Assembly (NCBI RefSeq): GCF_932526225.1 | Contig: NC_064040.1 | Coordinates: forward strand, 15,124,494-15,188,493 | Direction: 5' to 3' | Length of the DNA: 64,000 nt | Source: Nematostella vectensis | Lineage: Eukaryota > Cnidaria > Anthozoa > Actiniaria > Edwardsiidae | Made by a program: the position numbers and the translations under genes | Shown here: piece after piece, positions 1 to 7,580 of the stretch | Layout of the letters: each line of letters begins with the position of its first letter | Position numbering within the stretch: the first letter of the stretch is position 1 | Notes under the pieces: model-generated | Seen by the model: the letters and a program-made list of their open reading frames with translations, nothing else | Databases searched by the model: none | Told to the model about the DNA's origin: nothing

Positions 1-195
1 ATCGAGGATTTTTTGTCGCCGCTGTTGGTAGCGTCCATAGTCTTGTTGGTATTTCTCTAGGGCCTTGTCGTGCCTCTCCTTCTCAGATAAGGCAGGGCTC
101 TCATCGTTCGACAGGAACTTTGCGAGGTAGTTGCCACCAACGAACGCATTCGCGTTTAGGACGGCGCCGCCAACCAAAATCGCGATAGAGGCCAT
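1..195 (-). CDS. Partial small virus-like-element protein, open at left edge
   Basis: An ATG at 193-195 opens a minus-strand frame that stays open to position 1, giving 65 residues with no stop, so the gene continues beyond the window. The N-terminus begins MASIAILVGGAVLNA, a short hydrophobic stretch. After it comes a charged, helical-looking region rich in Lys, Glu, Gln, Tyr and Arg. It belongs to the GC-rich compact gene cluster and reads in the same direction as the next five genes. I assign no function; a small membrane-anchored accessory or virion protein is inference from context only. Confidence 0.55.
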   Translation of the reverse strand, partial: MASIAILVGGAVLNANAFVGGNYLAKFLSNDESPALSEKERHDKALEKYQQDYGRYQQRRQKILD

Positions 196-331
196 GTTTG
201 TGCTTTGCACACTTCACGTGCGTACACTTCACGTGCTGTGTGTATGTATACGTATACGTATACGCATGCGCATGAATTGTGCAAAGCACGCACGAGTCTA
301 ATACGCGGCCTACGCACGCCACAGTACACTA
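196..331. promoter_or_regulatory. Short intergenic region with TATA-like repeats and inverted repeat
   Basis: Gap between two minus-strand genes. It holds a TATA-like alternating run at about 242-263 (repeated gtatac), two direct copies of cacttcacgtgc at about 209-237, and an 11-bp perfect inverted repeat (gtgctttgcac at 200-210, gtgcaaagcac at 279-289) bracketing the TATA-like run. The placement fits a promoter for the leftmost gene; no factor can be named. Confidence 0.4.
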
Positions 332-556
332 CTACATGGGCAGGATCTTCTGGTTCTCAAGGTAACCCTTCAAAGCGACAGCATCTGCAACGGCGGCAGT
401 CATTTTTGCGTAGTTCATGGCGTTCGCGGAGGGGTCTTTGGTGAAGTCCTCGCGTAAGACCTTGCGCCCAACCCAGCCGATACCGGCGACGAGGCCGGTT
501 ATGACTGCGGCGTCGGTGATTGTCTTTGTAATCTTGCTCTGCTGCGTCGTCGACAT
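332..556 (-). CDS. Small membrane protein of the virus-like element
   Basis: A 74-residue minus-strand frame starts at the ATG at 554-556 (MSTTQQSK). A longer frame begins upstream at 640, but this ATG gives a compact protein with a polar N-terminus, one hydrophobic segment at roughly residues 13-28 (ITDAAVITGLVAGIGW), and a positively charged region after it, ending in KILPM. The single membrane segment and small size match the accessory membrane proteins common in compact eukaryotic dsDNA virus-like elements. That is a context argument; no catalytic motif is present and no specific family is claimed. Confidence 0.6.
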   Translation of the reverse strand: MSTTQQSKITKTITDAAVITGLVAGIGWVGRKVLREDFTKDPSANAMNYAKMTAAVADAVALKGYLENQKILPM

Positions 557-1190
557 ATCGGTGCACGGACGTGCGGATATGGGTGGGGCCCTCGTGTCTA
601 AATGTCTGCTTATTCCATGGATAACAGCCGAGATTTGCACTGTCCGGGAGCGCGAAGCGCTGTCGCCGGAACGGCAAGTCGCCGGTCCTTGGTCTGCTGT
701 GCGGATCGGTAGCTCGCTGGTTAACAGCTGGTGTGCGAGTGAACACGGCAGCTAGCTCCCGCCTACGTGTGTAGAGGCCGAACAATGACACTAGAAGACC
801 AGCGACCCCGATAACCGAGCTAGCCGACCAGGCAGAGTTGCTTTCCGGGACTGGTGTGTGTGCGATGCCTTCGGCATCGTCGGCGCGCAAGCCCTCGCGT
901 CCCTGCGGCTCGCTCGGCCCCGGGGCCACCGGCGACTGCACGTCACGAAGTGTCTCTTTCTTCGCTCTGTTAATTCGGTTCCACTTTGCCAAGCGCCTTC
1001 CGGCTTCAACTCGCCCAGGGTGTTTAGGTCGGGTCGCGAGTGGTTCGGGGCTCGTGATTCTCTCCGCCAACGCCGAAGGCGTACCTGCAGGTTCTTGATG
1101 ATGCTGAGCAGCTTGCTCCGCAGCTTGTTTGTCAGGTTCCGTTGACGTTCCGGCAGGCTGGGCACTAGTACTTCCCCGAGATTCCTCCAT
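357..1190 (-). CDS. Probable membrane protein with polar N-terminus; 3' end uncertain
   Basis: Starts at the ATG at 1188-1190 (MEESRGSTSA). The first ~110 residues are polar, rich in Ala, Glu, Gln and Pro, with a basic patch around PGRVEAGRRLAKW. A hydrophobic segment (SVIGVAGLLVSLFGLYT) follows, then basic residues. After that the sequence becomes Arg/His-rich and low quality, and the frame runs on to 357 across the whole of the gene at 332-556, which is unlikely for a real coding end. A different frame has a stop at 611-613, so the true end may lie near there after a frame change. Function unknown; a single-pass membrane protein of the element is the best description. Confidence 0.5.
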   Translation of the reverse strand: MEESRGSTSAQPAGTSTEPDKQAAEQAAQHHQEPAGTPSALAERITSPEPLATRPKHPGRVEAGRRLAKWNRINRAKKETLRDVQSPVAPGPSEPQGREGLRADDAEGIAHTPVPESNSAWSASSVIGVAGLLVSLFGLYTRRRELAAVFTRTPAVNQRATDPHSRPRTGDLPFRRQRFALPDSANLGCYPWNKQTFRHEGPTHIRTSVHRYVDDAAEQDYKDNHRRRSHNRPRRRYRLGWAQGLTRGLHQRPLRERHELRKNDCRRCRCCRFEGLP

Positions 1191-1242
1191 TTGTGTTGAC
1201 ACGCGGTGTCAACTACTTGGTTGCTGAAGAAGTGGCAAGCTT

Positions 1243-1419
1243 TCAAATGAACGTCTGCTCTGGGATGGCAGACTCGCCACTGTGCGTATTCCGTTCCGGC
1301 AGGCAAACCACTGGTGAGTCCGCGACTGCTACCTCGTGTTGACACCGCGTGTCAGCGCTTGCAGTTCCGGCGGTGTTCACATGACGTGCTACGTGTAACG
1401 CCCCGACGGCTAAAGCCAT
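1243..1419 (-). CDS. Possible small ORF between element genes
   Basis: A 58-residue frame from the ATG at 1417-1419 (MALAVGALHVARHV). It fills the gap between two better supported minus-strand genes and reads in the same direction. It has a short hydrophobic start and no recognised motif, and overlapping frames are also open. Listed because the cluster otherwise has almost no empty space, but it could be chance. Confidence 0.25.
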   Translation of the reverse strand: MALAVGALHVARHVNTAGTASADTRCQHEVAVADSPVVCLPERNTHSGESAIPEQTFI

Positions 1420-1436
1420 CAAACGACCTGCAGAGC

Positions 1437-1847
1437 TCAAAATGTGCAGAGCTCGTTGTTGATGATGTAGTCGGACACTAGGTCGTTGTGAAGATCGGCC
1501 ACACTGTCTATCGGCAGCGCCATGCCTACTAGCTTGGTCGTAAGCTTCAGAAAGCTGTCTGCCAGGGCGTCCGTAGTCCGGCTGGCTAGAGCGGTCTCGT
1601 ATCGCTTCTCCCTCACCTCCTCGGCGCTCATGCGTTTGACGTCGTCGTGAGTCAGGGCCTTGCCTACCATTTCTCTCGACTTTCCCGAGGCTACGAGAAT
1701 CGCGAGTTTCTCCCTCGCGTCTGCTATCTCAGTTAGCTCACCTCCGGTTGCCGTTCTGGCAGGATGCGTCGAGCAGTCCAACGACTCGACGGCCGGGAGG
1801 CCTGCGGCTCCCCCCTCAAGACTCTCAAAGTGTTCGTCGCTCATCAT
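1437..1847 (-). CDS. Uncharacterised 136-residue helical protein of the element
   Basis: Minus-strand frame starting at tandem ATGs at 1842-1847 (MMSDEHFESLEGG) and ending in NNELCTF. Charged, helical-looking stretches occupy residues ~45-85 (EIADAREKLAILVASGKS, then a Lys/Glu-rich segment), and the C-terminal half is more hydrophobic. No membrane segment or catalytic motif is visible. It lies just downstream of the ATPase in the same direction, about 45 bp away, so the two may be co-transcribed. A frame upstream of the chosen start is also open, but there is no better ATG. No function assigned. Confidence 0.6.
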   Translation of the reverse strand: MMSDEHFESLEGGAAGLPAVESLDCSTHPARTATGGELTEIADAREKLAILVASGKSREMVGKALTHDDVKRMSAEEVREKRYETALASRTTDALADSFLKLTTKLVGMALPIDSVADLHNDLVSDYIINNELCTF

Positions 1848-1891
1848 GCCGTGGCTAAGGTGCACACACACGTTATGCCCTAGGGTGGTGG

Positions 1892-2494
1892 TTACCGTTC
1901 GACTAGGGCGATGGTATAAGGGTGACGCAAGCAAAACTCTAACTTCGAGAACTTTTTCGTCTTGAGCGCCTTCATGTACTCTTTCATCTTCTCTTCTGAG
2001 AGCTCCGCGCCGTAGTCATGCAGGATAGCTTTCATTTCCGCCTTGCTCGGGGTATAGAAGACCACCAAGGCCGCGATGTTCTCACGGAACGGCTTCGTGA
2101 TGCTGGTGAGCTGCTGCGTGATCACCCACACGCTGATACCCACGTGGCGCGCGCTGAACGTCAAGTTGACAAGCTGGTCAGAGCGCCTCTTTACGTCTTT
2201 CGAGGCCGCACAGTCGTCGAGTATGATTAGCGTATTAGTGCCTTCGAAGAGAGCGGAGACAAACCTCAGCAGTATGTCGATCTGACCCGCCTCAGGTGCG
2301 ATGACAAAAAGACGATTGTCGCCCTCGCCGAAGCCATCGTATGTTTTGTTGTAGACAACGGTAGGGCACACGCGTACGATGTAGTCAAACTTGCCCCGGA
2401 AAGGGCCGCGCAGCCGGTCCACTACGAATTGGGTCTTCCCGCATGACGTCGGGCCCACGATGAGAGCGTTAAATGGGATGTTTTTCGGGTCCAT
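1892..2494 (-). CDS. Genome-packaging ATPase (A32/FtsK-HerA-like)
   Basis: A complete 200-residue frame from the ATG at 2492-2494. Walker A is GPTSCGKT at residues 14-21, Walker B is LIILDDC at about 89-95, and a conserved-looking VWVITQQ strand at about 122-128 fits the sensor position of the HerA/FtsK ATPase group. An Arg in FREN (~137) is a candidate arginine finger. In the Polinton-like, adinto-like and MELD virus-like elements, an ATPase of this size drives DNA into the capsid and is a hallmark next to the capsid gene. Here it lies immediately downstream of the capsid-like gene in the same direction. It is the best preserved gene in the cluster, with no frame disruption. The family-level call is strong; the exact clade needs a phylogeny. 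Confidence 0.9.
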   Translation of the reverse strand: MDPKNIPFNALIVGPTSCGKTQFVVDRLRGPFRGKFDYIVRVCPTVVYNKTYDGFGEGDNRLFVIAPEAGQIDILLRFVSALFEGTNTLIILDDCAASKDVKRRSDQLVNLTFSARHVGISVWVITQQLTSITKPFRENIAALVVFYTPSKAEMKAILHDYGAELSEEKMKEYMKALKTKKFSKLEFCLRHPYTIALVER

Positions 2495-2529
2495 ACCGCT
2501 TCGCGCAGAACACGCTCCGGCGTATGTGC

Positions 2530-3755
2530 TCAGTATTGTATGGACTCTAGCTGTCCGTTCATAAGGTTAATTTGAGCGTCGGCCACCACAAACACGTGAC
2601 AGTTTACGGTACCCGTGCCGCTCGCCGTGCGTTTTATCTCGAGGTGCACACCGTCGCGGGTATTGACCAATCGGAGACCACCCCCATGGATGGCGCTGTC
2701 GTCCGTCGTTCGAAGGTCGATCCACAGAGCAAACTTGTTATCGCCATAGAACGACTCGGGGCCGATTGCCGGGGCGGCAGGCGCTCCGCTGTGCCCCCCG
2801 GGGAGGGGCGGACGAACCGCCTTTTCGCTTCCCTCCAGAAATCCGTGGGGCGCAGCCCCTGGCTGAAGACCTTGTTTGGCATGCCGTCGATTGTAACGCG
2901 AACGCTCTTGATGTCGGGGTACACGAACTTCTCAGAGTCGCGAGCCCCTGCCGTGTATGGCTCCACAAAGAGGAGCAACAGACCACTCATAGACCTTCGC
3001 GGCAGGTTAACACTCTCGTTGAGAGAGTGTCCCTTTGCTAATCACGAAGGTCTTGTGAAGGTTCACTTGCTCGTAGAAGAACGTTGTGCCGTTTTGGTAG
3101 GCGGCGGCTGCAGACCGGGCGAGGTTGTCGTCCCTCAGGCTTTCGTATTCCAGCTCTAGATTTTTGATGGCATAGGATAATTTGGTAGCATCGCTTCCGA
3201 CTACTACCTGGTCAACCGCTGCGAACGTGATCTCGAAGAGCAGCGCCTCGGAGAGCGCCCTTGGGTACAGCACGCCGTGGTCCGTCAGCAGAGAATGGTC
3301 TAGCGGGATGGTGTACCTCGCCACGTGGGCGGCGTTTAGAGCGTTCTCCTTGGCGTTACTAGTCGCTTTATCGCCAGCCTTTGAGCGAGGCTTGCGCATG
3401 TTTTCTGACTGTATGCCCTGCTCCAGGCGGTCCTCTCTCTCGACCTTGGACAGGTAAAGCTCCTCATACGTCTTGAAGACGTCGTAGCGGTTGGTGTCCT
3501 GGAGCGTTTCTCCTGCAAACGTGATTTTCAGGCGGCTCACGAGATTTCGGCCGACGTTGTTCACGAATGTATTATTTGCATGGCCTGAGATGGAGAGATC
3601 GAGACCGACCCTCAAGGAGCCAGGCACGAACGTGACGCCTTCCGATAGCTTTGGGACCGCCACATATAGCGTCTCGCTCGAACAGTTCTCTCGGCTTTCA
3701 ACCCCAGAGGAGTTCTGGGTGTTCGTTGGGGGTCAAGTTTATCGCTGACTGACAT
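2530..3755 (-). pseudogene. Major-capsid-like gene broken by frame changes
   Basis: A minus-strand coding region starts at an ATG at 3753-3755 and ends at a TGA at 2530-2532, but no single frame spans it. A short N-terminal piece runs to about 3735, next to a run of five Gs. A long central frame runs from there to a stop at 3007. A second piece is readable from about 3020 to 2810 (FVYPDIKSVRVTIDG visible). A third frame carries the C-terminus from about 2800 to 2530, ending LESIQY. Each switch looks like a single-base or small indel. Position beside the packaging ATPase, length of about 400 codons and beta-rich composition suggest a double-jelly-roll major capsid protein. That identity is inference; the frame breaks are direct observations. 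Confidence 0.65.
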
Positions 3756-3863
3756 CGTATATATATACGTATATATGTATACATAAAGTACGAAGCCGCG
3801 TGGCTATGGTGCGGACCGTTAGACATGTCTAATATAGCATAGCACGAGTTATGCGCACGCATC
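3756..3863. promoter_or_regulatory. Bidirectional intergenic region with TATA-like run
   Basis: About 110 bp separates the divergent starts of the capsid-like gene (minus) and the next plus-strand gene. It contains an alternating TA-rich run at about 3757-3783 (gtatatatatacgtatatat), in an otherwise GC-rich cluster. That position suits a shared promoter for both genes. Confidence 0.45.
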
Positions 3864-4798
3864 ATGGGTGATGTTGACGTTGACATTGACGATACCTTGC
3901 CGGGTGCGTCCGCCGATCGCGGGGCGGGGGATGACAAGACGACGCCCCTTATCCCGTTTGACCCCGACGATGGGGAGTCGATCCCAATGACGAGCACGTC
4001 GTCGCGTACGCATGCTGCGCATGGCATGGCTACGCTGAAACCTCGTTCATCACAGAGGGTGCAGCGACAAGACTAGGTCTCCAGTCCCTCAGGGAGGAAT
4101 ACCCAGACCTTAACGAGAATCTGCTACGGTTCCAGTCAGACCGGAGGGGAAAGACGCTAATACAGGTTCGCAACCTCGACAAAGGAGGTTGGTCTAAAGC
4201 AAGACAGCTGTTCAATGAGGACGGGGGCGTTCGACAGGACGTTGCAAAGCTGAGAGGCTTCAGACTGGCGATGGGGTCCGTGGCAGAGATCATCCAGGAG
4301 AACACAGAACGGGTCCAAGAGCTGCAAGGGGTGGTAGCCACAGACAGGGAGACCATCGACGACCCTAACACGTCAGAGAGTAGCCGCCAAGAGGCCCGTG
4401 AGCGCAACGAGGAGAGGCTGTCCGAGATTGACGAACTAGAACGCGAAAACCTAGAGCTCGAGAACCAAAAGCCGCTAAGAGAGCGCATCAAAGCCATCTT
4501 CAAAAAGTACGGCTTTACCATCACCGGCATCGGGTTGGCCGTAGCGACGACGATCGCGGCCATTGTGACGTCGCTCGGCAAGTCGCTCTCCTCCGTGGCC
4601 AGAGGGGTCGGTAACGGGCTAAAGGCCATCGGGAAAAAGCTAGGCGAGCTTCTCCCCGGGCTAGTAGGCAGCATCGCGAACTTCGTGTTTAAGTCTGCAG
4701 GAGAAGCGGTGAAATTCCTTGGCGAAAATGCGTGGCTGCTCATTCTAGCCGTAGCCGCGTTCTTGGTTCGTCGAATGCAAAGGACAACCCCGCCTTGA
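3864..4798 (+). CDS. Membrane protein of the element, with one apparent frame change
   Basis: The N-terminal piece begins at the ATG at 3864 (MGDVDVDIDD), is acidic, and runs in one frame to 4076. A second frame, open from before 4022, carries the rest: a charged segment (SLREEYPDLNENLL), a Glu/Arg-rich coiled-coil-like region at about 4290-4480, then a long Gly/Ala/Leu-rich hydrophobic stretch with a strong membrane helix near the end (AWLLILAVAAFLV), stopping at 4798. A frame change between about 3900 and 4022 is needed to join the parts. An ATG at 4271 also exists but would drop much of the open region. The stop lies in a small GC hairpin (ccgccttgagggcgg) shared with the convergent gene end 10 bp away. 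Function unknown; a virion membrane protein is a guess from topology. Confidence 0.6.
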
Positions 4799-4808
4799 GG
4801 GCGGTGTG

Positions 4809-5978
4809 TTAACTTTTTTCGCCCGTCATGCTATGCGTAGCGTGCGTACGTGGAGAGGGGGCAGGGGCCGCGCCCTCGGCGTGCACTTTCGCAGGGGCGG
4901 AATCCTTGCTTTGCCGCCGGGACGGCACGCGGTCGATCCCAGGGTCAGTCGCGTGTTGCACCCTAGGATGCCCGCCGGCCATGTTATGAGCACCGACTGG
5001 CTTTGTCTCGGTGTTGATCGCGTTTGCGCCGAGCGTCATGGAGTCCGTGGCTTTCTGCAGCTTATTGTTGTAGCCCACGACGCTTTGCGTGTTTATCACC
5101 AGATCGCTCGGCATCAGCCACACCCCTGGTGCGACCGCAAGACTCAGTCTCACCTTGGCCTCCTGCACGGCTAACTGGTACCTTTGCACGCTTTGAGCGA
5201 TGTCGTTTTCTATGATCGCGTCTTCAAGCAGCTTCGTGAACTCCGCCTGCGCCTCCATTGCCGGCCCACCGGCCCCCGCGATAGAGGAACGGACGTTTAC
5301 CTGCGCGCCAAGCACTGTGTAGACGAACGCCTCGACCGAGCGATCGAGTCTTCCTATCCCTGCTTTTGTCAGCCCCTCGCCTTTGGGAGGCGCAAACCAG
5401 CTATATTGCACCTCCCCGTGGTTGTCGTTGCGTATGTAACCCACCTGCTTCCCACTATTGTACGTCCCACCTTCGTCGCTAAACAGATTGAGGTGGCTCG
5501 GGTACTCGTCCGCCGCCGTGTCGTAGCCACGGATCACGTGCACGTTGCGATACCCCTCCCCCGGGTAGAACACAAACACATCGCCTAGCCCGTGGTTCCG
5601 CCCGCCTTTCCATCGGAAGTCCGGCTTACGCGGCAAACCGAACTCTGTACATAGACGCTCGAAAGCGGCCTTCTTGTAGGGGTTACCTTTTTGCGTGAAA
5701 GGGCTGTCGCCAGGCAGGGGGGCGCCGAGCTCGTAGAGTATCCTCCGGGTGGTAAAGTAGACGTGAAACCTAAGAAATCCACTGATGAGAGAGGGGAGCG
5801 TGGCGAAAGCGGGGTCGACTAGGGACACCCCACATCCGGCGGTTGCGCACCAGACCGCAAAGTTGAGTTGCTGTGGCCAGTACCCATAGGAAGGCTCCGA
5901 TAGCCACCGGCGAGACTCCTTGGCGGACTTGTGCGTGACTACTGTCTCTTTGAATATGTCTCGGACCCTAGTCGTGAA
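4809..5978 (-). CDS. Large unrecognised element protein, C-terminal segment
   Basis: A continuous minus-strand frame of about 390 codons ends at a TAA at 4809-4811. It is limited upstream by an in-frame TGA at 5979-5981. The part near 5850-5960 is well formed (GYWPQQLNFAVWCATAG). The middle is aromatic and glycine-rich (VFVFYPGEGYRN, YDTAADEYPSHLNLF), and a helical part follows at about 5150-5260 (TKLLEDAIIENDIAQ). The last ~60 residues are low-complexity and may be diverged. No ATG lies near the 5' end of this open segment. The next frame upstream (5979-6254) is in phase, so the two are probably one gene interrupted by a stop. I recognise no enzyme motif. A structural role is possible given size and neighbourhood. 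Confidence 0.65.
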   Translation of the reverse strand, partial: FTTRVRDIFKETVVTHKSAKESRRWLSEPSYGYWPQQLNFAVWCATAGCGVSLVDPAFATLPSLISGFLRFHVYFTTRRILYELGAPLPGDSPFTQKGNPYKKAAFERLCTEFGLPRKPDFRWKGGRNHGLGDVFVFYPGEGYRNVHVIRGYDTAADEYPSHLNLFSDEGGTYNSGKQVGYIRNDNHGEVQYSWFAPPKGEGLTKAGIGRLDRSVEAFVYTVLGAQVNVRSSIAGAGGPAMEAQAEFTKLLEDAIIENDIAQSVQRYQLAVQEAKVRLSLAVAPGVWLMPSDLVINTQSVVGYNNKLQKATDSMTLGANAINTETKPVGAHNMAGGHPRVQHATDPGIDRVPSRRQSKDSAPAKVHAEGAAPAPSPRTHATHSMTGEKS

Positions 5979-6254
5979 TCATTTGTCCTCAGCCACGTGT
6001 ATCTCCAGCTGCGTGAGCAGTGGGGTGATGTCTGAGGCCGTGCTCTCCACGGGGGTCGCGGGCACGGCGTAGAGCAGCTTTTGCGCGAGGGTCAGAGACC
6101 TAGGGAAACCGGTTTTTGCGCGTTTGACTTGTTCGGCTATAGCGTGTTTGATATGTTTGGCTATAGAGGCTCCCGCCGCAACTGCCTCCTTCTTCGTCTC
6201 CTCCTCCTCCCTTCGGGGAACCTCGTTTAGCATCCGCCAGCCTTCCCAATCCAT
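5979..6254 (-). CDS. N-terminal segment upstream of the in-frame TGA
   Basis: Starts at an ATG at 6252-6254 (MDWEGWRMLNEVPRR) and runs 91 codons to a TGA at 5979-5981. A charged region is followed by a Lys/Ala-rich helix and a more hydrophobic end. It is in the same frame as the long open segment 4809-5978, which has no start codon of its own. The simplest reading is a single gene with a nonsense mutation; two overlapping genes or readthrough are alternatives. Its ATG overlaps the ATG of the plus-strand gene at 6253 within the tetramer CATG, so the two genes diverge from the same bases unless one uses a later start. Confidence 0.55.
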   Translation of the reverse strand: MDWEGWRMLNEVPRREEEETKKEAVAAGASIAKHIKHAIAEQVKRAKTGFPRSLTLAQKLLYAVPATPVESTASDITPLLTQLEIHVAEDK

Positions 6255-6597
6255 GCTCAGCCTATTAAACACGAAGGCGGGCTATGTTCAACACAATGGT
6301 GGTCCTACATGCTCTCTTAAGGTGACTTTGCCGAAAATAGAGGCCCTCTACATCTTCTGCGATATCGTAGACCGCACGCAATGCCTCGCCTTAGACAAGC
6401 CTTCAAACGTTCTCGCCTGCCTAGAAACCCGCGGGAGGCCGCACGAGAAAGCCGTCTATTGGCCCGACATCCACGTTTGTGTCGCAGCATCTTCCTCTGA
6501 GTTTATCTTGAGTATCCAAATATGGATCAGGGATGACCGCGGTAGACGGGTGGACTTTAAGGGCAAGCCTGTTCGCCTCGTATTAGAGCTAACCTAG
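6253..6597 (+). CDS. Small beta-rich uncharacterised protein of the element
   Basis: A 114-residue plus-strand frame from the ATG at 6253 (MLSLLNTKAGYVQHNGG) to a TAG at 6595-6597. The frame is also open upstream, but that region is antisense to 5979-6254. The composition alternates hydrophobic and polar residues as in beta-strands, with several Cys and the C-terminal segment VDFKGKPVRLVLELT. The next plus-strand gene starts 16 bp downstream, so they probably share a transcript. A small jelly-roll or minor capsid role is possible, but nothing in the sequence proves it. Confidence 0.55.
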   Translation: MLSLLNTKAGYVQHNGGPTCSLKVTLPKIEALYIFCDIVDRTQCLALDKPSNVLACLETRGRPHEKAVYWPDIHVCVAASSSEFILSIQIWIRDDRGRRVDFKGKPVRLVLELT

Positions 6598-6613
6598 GTC
6601 CGGCGTAACAAGC

Positions 6614-7292
6614 ATGGCAAACAGCGACGTTAGCAGCGGTGCCATATACCCCTCGCTTCCCAGCGTCTGCCCCCGGCAAACGCACATGACGCCTACCGCT
6701 CCGGCAAGCATCGGGGGCGACGTGCAAAGCTTCCGACTCCAGAAAATATGTGACACTCAGGCGGTTCTAGACAACGAGATAACGCATCATCGAAAGGTGC
6801 GGAAGAAGTATAAGCGCGCCTTTGCCGTTACCCATGCTGTGTCTGTGGCATCCGGCATCGCTGCAGGGGCGCTTTCCAGCGCCGGGGTGGGGGTCTCTTT
6901 GAGTGGGATAGGGGTTCTGGTCGGCGGTCCGCTGGCAGGGGTCGCTGGGCTGGTCGGTGTCGTGGGCGCGGGCGCGGGGGTAGTCTCTAGGGGTCTTAGC
7001 CAAGGTGGCTAAACACGAAGACACGATAGTTTTAGCGGAGAGTAAGAAAAACTCGATCAGCGAGCTGGTCTCTAAGGCTCTGCAGGACGGGCATATCTCA
7101 GACGAAGAGTTTTGGCTAATACTTCAGGAACAAGAGAGATACTACGCGCTCAAGGCCGCTATCAGAGCTCGACACGGCCTCGCACCGCGTGAGAAAAAAA
7201 GCGGGAAAGGGCACTCCCTGGAGACACGCGAAAAGATGAAAAAGAGGCTGCGAGAAATTCGCGAGGAGTTCGGGAGCGAGGTGTTCGAGTAA
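6614..7292 (+). CDS. Membrane/helical protein of the element in two overlapping frames
   Basis: The first frame (6614-7012) begins MANSDVSSG. It has a basic helical segment (HHRKVRKKYKRAF) and then a Gly/Ala/Val-rich hydrophobic stretch of about 50 residues that would cross or insert into a membrane. The second frame (in frame from 7005, ending at 7292) is charged and helical (SISELVSKALQDGHISDEEF). It has no ATG at its beginning, only GTG, and overlaps the first by 8 bases. That pattern fits one gene of about 225 codons with a one-base frame change near 6990-7010. Two translationally coupled genes are the alternative. No function assigned. Confidence 0.55.
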
Positions 7293-7580
7293 AACTCAGG
7301 TTTAAACGCCACGCCAGCTGCTTCGAATTTACGGCCGAAAAACGGTCATTCCGCGCTCCGTAGGTTTTGCGTAGATTTATCCATGCGCTTTTTCGCCCCG
7401 ACCTTATGTACGCGGAACGGCCCCCGGCCTACATTAGCAATTGCCCCAATTATTGATGTACGTGAAACATTATCTGCTTGAGATGGGGTTGGGGGGGGGC
7501 GGAGGGGCGATTCGCGCCTCCCAAGCCTAAGACGGGGCTGGGAGACCCGGAGGGGCGATCCGCGCCTCCCACTAGTTTCT
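7293..7580. other. Non-coding right part of the element with duplicated GC hairpins
   Basis: No convincing gene. It contains a G-rich run at about 7487-7498 and two near-identical copies of a self-complementary motif (ggaggggcgattcgcgcctc at about 7500 and its near copy at about 7549), 49 bp apart. Each can form a GC stem. Confidence 0.5.

Noticed and set aside
357..600. Continuation of the 1190-start frame across the gene at 332-556
   Set aside because: The C-terminal stretch is Arg/His-rich, lies entirely antisense-free but fully overlapping a better small gene on the same strand, and looks like an out-of-frame reading.
2572..3159. Long plus-strand open frame opposite the capsid-like gene
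   Set aside because: It is the antisense shadow of the minus-strand coding region in GC-rich DNA; codon pattern and protein sense lie on the minus strand.
4030..4743. Ser-rich 237-codon minus-strand frame
   Set aside because: Antisense to the plus-strand membrane-protein gene; its Ser/Leu-rich composition is what the complement of that sequence produces.
5184..5588. Plus-strand frame inside the large minus-strand gene
   Set aside because: Antisense shadow; the minus-strand frame is longer and better structured.
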